Part shown: piece by piece, positions 52,157 to 57,375 of the stretch
Layout: the number at the start of each line of letters is the position of its first letter
How positions within the stretch are numbered: position 1 is the first letter of the stretch
Translations under genes and position numbers: made by a program
NCBI GenBank assembly: GCA_028711345.1
Contig: JAQTSK010000003.1
Location: 1 to 57,375, forward strand
Origin: Candidatus Peribacteraceae bacterium
Lineage (GTDB): Bacteria > Patescibacteriota > Gracilibacteria > Peribacterales > Peribacteraceae
DNA: 57,375 nt
Direction: 5' to 3'
Notes under the pieces: model-generated
The model's database searches: none
Seen by the model: only the letters and a program-made list of their open reading frames with translations
What the model was told of the DNA's origin: nothing

Positions 52157-53389
52157 ATGCAATCCCTCCTCCAGTCCCTCGGTCCCGTCACCGCCGTCAT
52201 CGGCGCACAGTGGGGGGATGAAGGGAAGGGGAAGGCGACGGATATTCTGGGTGAGCACTACGACGTCATCGCCAGAGCATGCGGCGGAGCCAATGCCGGA
52301 CACACGGTCATCGTCAAAGGGAAGAAGCACGTGTTCCATCTGCTGCCGGCGGGAACGCTGCATGCAGGCAAGCCTGTGATCCTCGGCTCCGGCATGGTCA
52401 TTCACCTGCCGACGTTGCTGGAGGAGATCAAAACGGTGGAGGATGCCGGTATCCCGCTGATGGATCGGCTCTTCATTTCCGGTGCGGCGCATGTCATCTG
52501 TGAATATCACAAACAGGTGGACGGTGCGTTGGAGGACAGGCGCGGGAGGGGGGGGATCGGCACGACGCGACGGGGGATCGGACCTGCGTACATGGACAAG
52601 GCCGAACGCGTCGGCATCCGCATGGAACAGATCACTGAAAATCTTCACTCACGCATCGAAGAGCGCGCGAAGACACTCCACGCGTGGCTCGGTATCACCG
52701 TGAATATCGAGAAAGAGCTTGCGGAAATCAGGATGGCAGCCGACATCCTCCGCTCCTGCATCGTGTCCCACATGCCGCTCTTCCTGCATGAGTTCCTCAA
52801 GAAGGGGAAGACGATGCTGCTGGAAGGCGCACAGGCCAGCCTCCTCGACATCGACCACGGCACGTACCCGTACGTCACCAGCAGCTCCACGACGGTTGCG
52901 GGTGCGCTGCAGGGACTGGGGCTTCCGCCACGAGTCCTTACTTCGTCCATCGGCGTCACCAAAGCGTACTGCACCCGCGTGGGATCAGGGGTATTCCTGA
53001 CGGAAGATTTGAGCGAGCGCGGTGAGCGACTGCGGGAGAGGGGAGGGGAGTACGGCGCCACGACCGGTCGTCCGCGCCGCTGCGGCTGGCTTCACCTGCC
53101 TGAATTGAAGTATTCCGCAATCCTGAACGGATTCACCTGTCTCAACATGACGAAGCTGGACGTCCTCGATGAAGAGGAAGAAATTCCTGTAGGGACGGCA
53201 CTGTCGTCGTCGGGAGGAGTGACGTACAAAAATCTGAAAGGATGGAAGCAGTCGACGGTCGGGATGACGGATTTCAAGCAACTCCCGTCTGCCGCACAGG
53301 AGTACATTCGCTTCATCGAGCAGGAAGTTGGTGTACCTATCCGGCTGATCGGAACGGGGCCGGGGAGGGAGGAGATCATTGTGAGATAA
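52157..53389 (+). CDS. purA: Adenylosuccinate synthetase
   Basis: 410 residues, near the usual 425-430. GTP/IMP loop at the start (VTAVIGAQWGDEGKGKATDI, with the catalytic Asp), ANAGHTVIVKGKKHVFHLLP, IGTTRRGIGPAYMDKAERVG, EGAQASLLDIDHGTYPYVTS, and TTGRPRRCGWLHLPELKYS. Catalyses IMP + Asp + GTP to adenylosuccinate, the first AMP-specific step. Purine interconversion genes are often retained in reduced genomes. It is followed immediately by a MITE. Confidence 0.96.
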   Translation: MQSLLQSLGPVTAVIGAQWGDEGKGKATDILGEHYDVIARACGGANAGHTVIVKGKKHVFHLLPAGTLHAGKPVILGSGMVIHLPTLLEEIKTVEDAGIPLMDRLFISGAAHVICEYHKQVDGALEDRRGRGGIGTTRRGIGPAYMDKAERVGIRMEQITENLHSRIEERAKTLHAWLGITVNIEKELAEIRMAADILRSCIVSHMPLFLHEFLKKGKTMLLEGAQASLLDIDHGTYPYVTSSSTTVAGALQGLGLPPRVLTSSIGVTKAYCTRVGSGVFLTEDLSERGERLRERGGEYGATTGRPRRCGWLHLPELKYSAILNGFTCLNMTKLDVLDEEEEIPVGTALSSSGGVTYKNLKGWKQSTVGMTDFKQLPSAAQEYIRFIEQEVGVPIRLIGTGPGREEIIVR

Positions 53390-53394
53390 AAAAG

Positions 53395-53524
53395 TAAGGG
53401 AACCTCTGAAAAAGCAAGGAAAGTTGTCATGGTGAGCGTAGCCGAACCATGACAACGAGCCAAAATGTCCATCCTTCGACTACGCTCAGGATGACATTTT
53501 GGTAGTTTTTCAGAGGTTCCTAAG
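53395..53524. mobile_element. 122-bp MITE (copy 2) with TAAG target duplication
   Basis: The element is 53399-53520, flanked by taag on both sides (53395-53398, 53521-53524). Ends ggaacctctgaaaaa/tttttcagaggttcc. Reading it in reverse gives the 14326 element with only a handful of mismatches. It lies 9 bp past the purA stop and could form the terminator of purA. Confidence 0.9.
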
Positions 53525-53630
53525 GTAGGTAAGGAATGTAAGGTACGTGGGATCTTTTTCAATAATTTTGTGATGTATACCACCTACCGTACCTACCTTA
53601 CGTACAATACCTACCTTACAGTCCCGTATG
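53521..53630. repeat. Iterated aaggtaggt / acctacctt stretch
   Basis: Left side taaggtaggtaaggaatgta and right side containing ccgtacctaccttacgta and acctaccttac form imperfect inverted repeats around a T-rich centre. They lie between the MITE and the PBP gene. Confidence 0.6.
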
Positions 53631-53643
53631 TTACCCTTCTCCC

Positions 53644-56199
53644 GTGATCATCCGTGCCCGATCAACATCGGATACCCAGCGGCGCAGGTCTCTGGAGCAG
53701 CGCATTCACGTGCTGCAGGGAATCCTCATTTTCGTGTGCCTCATCATCATCGGACGGCTGATCGAACTGCAGGTGGTCAAAGGCGCGGAATACCACCGTC
53801 GTGCACAGGAGCAGCAGTACGGCGGCGTCGTACTCTCCGCGAAACGCGGTGAGGTCTTGAGCAGAAACAGCAAGACGGAAGAAACGAGCATTCTGGCGAC
53901 AAGCACGACGCTCGATCTCCTGTACATCGACCCCGTCGTGATCTCGACCGATCATGCGGAAGTGGCGGACGCTCTGGCGAACATTCTGGTGACGACGCGC
54001 TTCGACGCACTCTGCAGACAGGGGAACCCCGCATGCCCCACCGAGCTCCTTCCGTACTACAGAGACGCGTTCGATCCGCTCCGAAAACCCGTCATATTCC
54101 TGTCGGGCGGTACGGGGGCGCTGGTGCCCGATATGCAGGGATCGGGGGCAGTCGTTTTATCCCAACCCTCGCCGGTGTCCATACCCGACATCGGAGAGAT
54201 CCGGCGGCTGTTCGCACGCTACGTGGAAAAACGCATCAAAGAACAAACGGTCACGTTCGTTCCGCTGCTGTACGGAGCGAATAAGAAGCAGGTTGCCGAC
54301 ACCGCGGCTCTCGCCATCGGCGGGATAGAGGTCGATGCGGACCAGTCGCTCATCTACGCCGACCCTGACGCGGTGGATCAGGATGAGCTCAGTGAGATCG
54401 CCCGGATGTTGTCTCCCATCATCCGGCTGGATCCGGGCATCATCCAGAGCCGTCTCGTGCGCCGGAAGCTCCGGTACGTTCCGGTCATGAGCCGCCTGAC
54501 GCCCGATCTCTCCCAAGCCGTCAACAAACTGAAAGAAGTGCAAGATACGATCGCGAGAGAGCAAACCGCGAAACTGCGAACTGCGTCCAAACGCGGCACA
54601 GTCATCGCCGTCGAAGATCCGTATCGGGCCATTGCCCTCATTCCACAGCACTGGAGGGTGTACCCGGACACACGGATCGCATCGCACATCATCGGCTTCA
54701 TCAACGCGCAGGGAGATCCTCAGTACGGTATCGAGCGTTCGTACGACAGCGTTCTGCGGGGACAGGAAGGATTGATCTCATCGGTCAGCGATCCGTTCGG
54801 AGGTCAAATCGTGTCATCCAATCAGAAGTTCATCGATCCGCGTGACGGTTCCACAGTCGTCCTGACCATCGACCGCTTCGTCCAAAGCCGTGTGGAAGAG
54901 CTGCTCGCCGCCATGGTGAAACAGGTCGACGCCGAAAGCGGTCAAGTGATCATTCTCGATCCTGCAACGGGCAAGATCATCGCCATGGCCAACGCGCCGC
55001 TCTTCGACAACAACACCTACGCGTCGGTCTATGAAAAAGAGCCGATGTACATTGACCCCGAGCGTGAGAAACAGCTGGTGGTCGAAATATGGAATCCGGA
55101 ACACAACACGCGCGTTCTCAAGGACTACCTGACGAATCTCCTGCCCGCTGGACGACAGCTGATGTCGGATGAACTCAAGGCCGATCTGACTGCGCTGGAG
55201 CAGCTCTATGATCTCCGAAGCATCTCGCGGTACTTCCTGTACATGGGGGAGAATAACCGTCGGGAGATCTTCCCGACGGACCGGAAAGGAATCTGGCTCA
55301 AGTACAAGAACAACATCGGCGTGGGTTCCTACGTGAATCGAACGGTGCAGGAGGTGTATGAGCCGGGATCCGTCATGAAGCCCATCACGATGGCCATCGC
55401 CATCGATCAGGGTGAGGTGACACCCACCGATGTCTACTTCGACACCGGTGCGTTGAAAGTGGACAACTTCCCCATCCGCAACGCTCTCGGAACGTACTAC
55501 GGGAAAGTGACAATGGTGGACTGCATCGATTTCTCCATCAACACCTGCATGACGAGCGTCAGCCGGAAACTGGGACGCCAGCTCTTTCAGGCGGGGCTGA
55601 CGCAGTTCGGCTTCGGCAGGATCACGGGCATCGAACTCGACAACGAACTGCCGGGGAACTTGAAGCCCGTCAGAGAATGGAGTTCCGCCCTGCTCATGAC
55701 CATGGCATTCGGGCAGGGCATCACCACGACACCCCTTCAAATGGTGACCGCTTTCGGCGCCATCGCAAACGGAGGAAAACTGATGCGACCGACCATCATC
55801 GACGAGATCCGGCATCCGGACGGAACCGTTGACAGGAAACAGCCGGTGGTCGTTTCGCAACTGCTGAAACCGGAGACGACGGCGACCATGACAGCCATGC
55901 TCACACACAGCGCGCAATTCGGTTTTGCAAAAGCGGGAAAGGTGAAAGGGCACAGGATAGCCGGCAAAACAGGTACATCCCAGATAGCAGGTCCGGGAGG
56001 AAAGTATGAAACCGGCACCGGCTCCACCATCGCGACGTACGCCGGGTACGCCCCCGTGGATCATCCGAAGTTCGTCATCCTCGTGAAGCTAGACCGTCCG
56101 AAGAAGGACGACTTCGGAAGCAAATCCGCCGCCCCGCTCTTCAAGGACATCGCTGCGTTCCTCTTCGATTACTACAACATCCCGCCGGATGAAAAATGA
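53644..56199 (+). CDS. Class B penicillin-binding protein (FtsI/PBP2-like transpeptidase)
   Basis: 851 residues from GTG, longer than the usual 580-700. Membrane anchor at about 27-50 (LIFVCLIIIGRLIELQVVKG), then a dimerisation/pedestal domain with a large insert, and the transpeptidase. Active-site motifs: Ser576-Val-Met-Lys579 in YEPGSVMKPITMA, SIN at 631 (DFSINTCMTSVS), KTG at 775 (IAGKTGTSQIAG). QYGIERSYDSVLRGQEG is the standard pre-catalytic block. It cross-links peptidoglycan in division or elongation. The assignment to FtsI or PBP2 cannot be settled without neighbours such as ftsW or rodA. Confidence 0.93.
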   Translation: MIIRARSTSDTQRRRSLEQRIHVLQGILIFVCLIIIGRLIELQVVKGAEYHRRAQEQQYGGVVLSAKRGEVLSRNSKTEETSILATSTTLDLLYIDPVVISTDHAEVADALANILVTTRFDALCRQGNPACPTELLPYYRDAFDPLRKPVIFLSGGTGALVPDMQGSGAVVLSQPSPVSIPDIGEIRRLFARYVEKRIKEQTVTFVPLLYGANKKQVADTAALAIGGIEVDADQSLIYADPDAVDQDELSEIARMLSPIIRLDPGIIQSRLVRRKLRYVPVMSRLTPDLSQAVNKLKEVQDTIAREQTAKLRTASKRGTVIAVEDPYRAIALIPQHWRVYPDTRIASHIIGFINAQGDPQYGIERSYDSVLRGQEGLISSVSDPFGGQIVSSNQKFIDPRDGSTVVLTIDRFVQSRVEELLAAMVKQVDAESGQVIILDPATGKIIAMANAPLFDNNTYASVYEKEPMYIDPEREKQLVVEIWNPEHNTRVLKDYLTNLLPAGRQLMSDELKADLTALEQLYDLRSISRYFLYMGENNRREIFPTDRKGIWLKYKNNIGVGSYVNRTVQEVYEPGSVMKPITMAIAIDQGEVTPTDVYFDTGALKVDNFPIRNALGTYYGKVTMVDCIDFSINTCMTSVSRKLGRQLFQAGLTQFGFGRITGIELDNELPGNLKPVREWSSALLMTMAFGQGITTTPLQMVTAFGAIANGGKLMRPTIIDEIRHPDGTVDRKQPVVVSQLLKPETTATMTAMLTHSAQFGFAKAGKVKGHRIAGKTGTSQIAGPGGKYETGTGSTIATYAGYAPVDHPKFVILVKLDRPKKDDFGSKSAAPLFKDIAAFLFDYYNIPPDEK

Positions 56200-56203
56200 T
56201 AAC

Positions 56204-56236
56204 TTGACATTATGTAATAAATATATATTATGTCAA
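56204..56236 (+). promoter_or_regulatory. Promoter with inverted repeat before the unknown gene
   Basis: TTGACA (56204-56209), 16-nt spacer, TATTAT (56226-56231). The arms ttgacat and atgtcaa (56204-56210 and 56230-56236) are inverted repeats bracketing the promoter, so a repressor operator or a hairpin is possible. Confidence 0.6.
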
Positions 56237-56240
56237 AGCT

Positions 56241-56900
56241 ATGTCATCTCGCCCGAATCGGCCAGTTTCATACGAAGATATTGATAAGTTCAATGCCCCC
56301 GCAGGAATTGTTTTCTCTGAACAATTTCCACATTTCCATGTTCAACCTACGACTTCTGTTTATAAGTATGCAGGGATACGTAAGGACCGTATTGATGCCA
56401 ATGTTCAGCCTTCTGATCATCTGAAGCAACATTCTCCGGTTAATAACGCGATGACTGTCTTGTGGAATGATATTCGTCGATTGAAGGAGCATGTGCTCCG
56501 TCAGGCTGTTTTTCAAGAAATGCATTCTGGTTTACCGTCAATTGTAGATTACGGGTACCAGATAGCTCGGGGTGATAAGAGAGCGGTGTTCCGGTATGAC
56601 ACCCCAACGGATACAACTTTCTTGCACTATGAAGATTTGGAAGTGGAAGGACTAATGGAATACGAGCTTTCATCGGGATTGTGGCATTCTTACATGACGC
56701 GACGACAGTGTATTGGCAGAGAGATCAAGGTAACGGATACGGTGATTGCCAAAAATGGCAGAGATCGCATCAATATCCCCTCGAGAAAGGAGGACGCAGT
56801 TGCCCAGAGAATCAGGAAACTTGAAGCGTCGCTCTATGCGAGTTACACGGATATTATTGAACCGAATCATCTCGACGATTTTCTAAAAATGGAAGTCTAG
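56241..56900 (+). CDS. Unknown cytoplasmic protein
   Basis: 219 residues, soluble, no membrane segment. N-terminal part is loop-rich (YEDIDKFNAPAGIVFSEQFP), middle helical (NAMTVLWNDIRRLKEHVLRQ) and C-terminal charged (DAVAQRIRKLEASLYASYTD). The DNA is clearly more A/T-rich than the neighbours, suggesting acquisition or low expression constraint. No family recognised. Confidence 0.55.
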   Translation: MSSRPNRPVSYEDIDKFNAPAGIVFSEQFPHFHVQPTTSVYKYAGIRKDRIDANVQPSDHLKQHSPVNNAMTVLWNDIRRLKEHVLRQAVFQEMHSGLPSIVDYGYQIARGDKRAVFRYDTPTDTTFLHYEDLEVEGLMEYELSSGLWHSYMTRRQCIGREIKVTDTVIAKNGRDRINIPSRKEDAVAQRIRKLEASLYASYTDIIEPNHLDDFLKMEV

Positions 56901-56917
56901 CTACCTAGTGAGAATCA

Positions 56918-57375
56918 TTATTTTACCGTAACCGACTTCGCCAGATTCCTCGGCATATCCGGATCCCGTCCGCGGATCACGGCGAGAAGGTACGCGAGGA
57001 TCTGGACCGGGATGATGTTCACGATCGGTTGCGCCGGTCCGCTGTCGGGGACTTTGATCCACTGGTCGAAAACATCGAACTTCTTGGGGCCGATGCCGAT
57101 GATCTGCGCGCCGCGGGCTTTGAGCTCCATGATGTTACTGACCATGTCAGACGTAAACTCGTCATTGCCCATCAGCGCGATGCACGGTGTCCCTTGTTCG
57201 ATCAATGCGATGGGACCGTGTTTGAGTTCACCGGCGGCGAACCCTTCGGCATGGATGTAGCTGACTTCCTGAATCTTGATGGCGCTCTCCATGGCCATGG
57301 GATAGTTCCAGCCCTTCCCGATGATGTACATATGATCGTGCGCGGCGATACTCTGCGCGACGTCGCGGATATGCT
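56918..57375 (-). CDS. glmS: Glucosamine-fructose-6-phosphate aminotransferase, C-terminal part (truncated by the window)
   Basis: The reading frame is open to the window edge and gives the last 150 or so residues of GlmS, from HIRDVAQSIAAHDHMYIIGK onward. SIS domain signature: GKGWNYPMAMESAIKIQEVS, YIHAEGFAAGELKHGPIALI, and the C-terminal catalytic PRNLAKSVTVK. GlmS makes glucosamine-6-phosphate from fructose-6-phosphate and glutamine, the entry to UDP-GlcNAc and peptidoglycan. Confidence 0.95.
   Translation of the reverse strand, partial: HIRDVAQSIAAHDHMYIIGKGWNYPMAMESAIKIQEVSYIHAEGFAAGELKHGPIALIEQGTPCIALMGNDEFTSDMVSNIMELKARGAQIIGIGPKKFDVFDQWIKVPDSGPAQPIVNIIPVQILAYLLAVIRGRDPDMPRNLAKSVTVK

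Noticed and set aside
54814-56064. A 416-codon open frame on the minus strand opposite the PBP gene
   Set aside because: The plus-strand frame carries all transpeptidase motifs; the reverse frame is His/Arg-rich without any recognisable domain.
1-57375. Alternative genetic code with TGA as glycine or tryptophan
   Set aside because: TGA closes many genes at family-appropriate lengths (for example the SEC-C protein, the 90-residue gene 35398-35670), and Trp is coded by TGG.
1-57375. tRNA or rRNA genes
   Set aside because: No cloverleaf or rRNA segment was recognised by eye; a covariance-model scan would be decisive, but nothing here suggests one.

Overview
The window looks like a chromosomal segment of a small-genome, ultramicrobial-type bacterium. 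The best guess is the Candidate Phyla Radiation, possibly Peregrinibacteria/Peribacteria. This is an inference from gene content and style: many secreted proteins with poly-serine linkers, S-layer-homology domains, a small type IV secretion pilin-like membrane protein, an S16 protein with an Ala/Pro-rich tail, and almost no Shine-Dalgarno sequences. TGA is used as an ordinary stop codon. No rRNA, tRNA or CRISPR array was seen.

Layout. 0.2-6.5 kb: a CAP-domain secreted protein, small membrane and Cys-rich proteins, an SLH/Ig/CHRD surface protein, an M20 peptidase and a flavodoxin. 6.5-11.7 kb: one giant secreted protein of about 1720 residues, built from about 29 Asn/Gly/Gln-rich curlin-like repeats. 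12-14.5 kb: an ECF-type sigma factor with an ISL3-like insertion sequence just upstream, then a 122-bp MITE. 14.5-24.8 kb: an envelope block (SLH protein, subtilase with a poly-Ser linker, Cys-rich anchored protein, ClpP-like protein, RTX/TSP3/LamG protein, M23 peptidase, MprF-type flippase-like protein). 24.9-31.4 kb: a copper-handling cluster (HMA/TauE-like/cupredoxin fusion, HMA chaperone, CsoR repressor, Met/Cys-rich small protein, P1B copper ATPase with an unusual C-terminal domain) with two matching candidate CsoR operators. 31.5-35.7 kb: PH-like membrane proteins, a SEC-C miniprotein, a cupin and a TMTC-like glycosyltransferase with TPRs. 35.8-39.8 kb: a 7TM protein followed by a three-part fusion of ATP-grasp ligase, retropepsin-like domain and DUF1704 (MATCAP-like) metallopeptidase. 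40.1-45.8 kb: a DUF11 protein with a VPETG-type tail, pilin-like protein, KH protein, rpsP, a DciA-like protein, a glycosyltransferase and a C-terminally short prmC. 45.8-52 kb: an accessory region with two small-plus-large gene pairs, an IS5-group IS and a duplicated prmC 3' end. 52.1-57.4 kb: purA, another 122-bp MITE, a class B penicillin-binding protein, an unknown gene and the 3' part of glmS.

The strongest leads are four. First, the ligase-peptidase fusion beside its 7TM partner, which reads like a combined amino-acid-adding and amino-acid-removing system at the membrane. Second, the giant curlin-like repeat protein. Third, the IS/MITE ecology: an IS5-group element with TTAG target duplications, two 122-bp MITEs with nearly the same ends, and a separate family of about 155-bp dispersed repeats. 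Fourth, a recurrent C-rich tract directly before start codons where a ribosome binding site would be expected.
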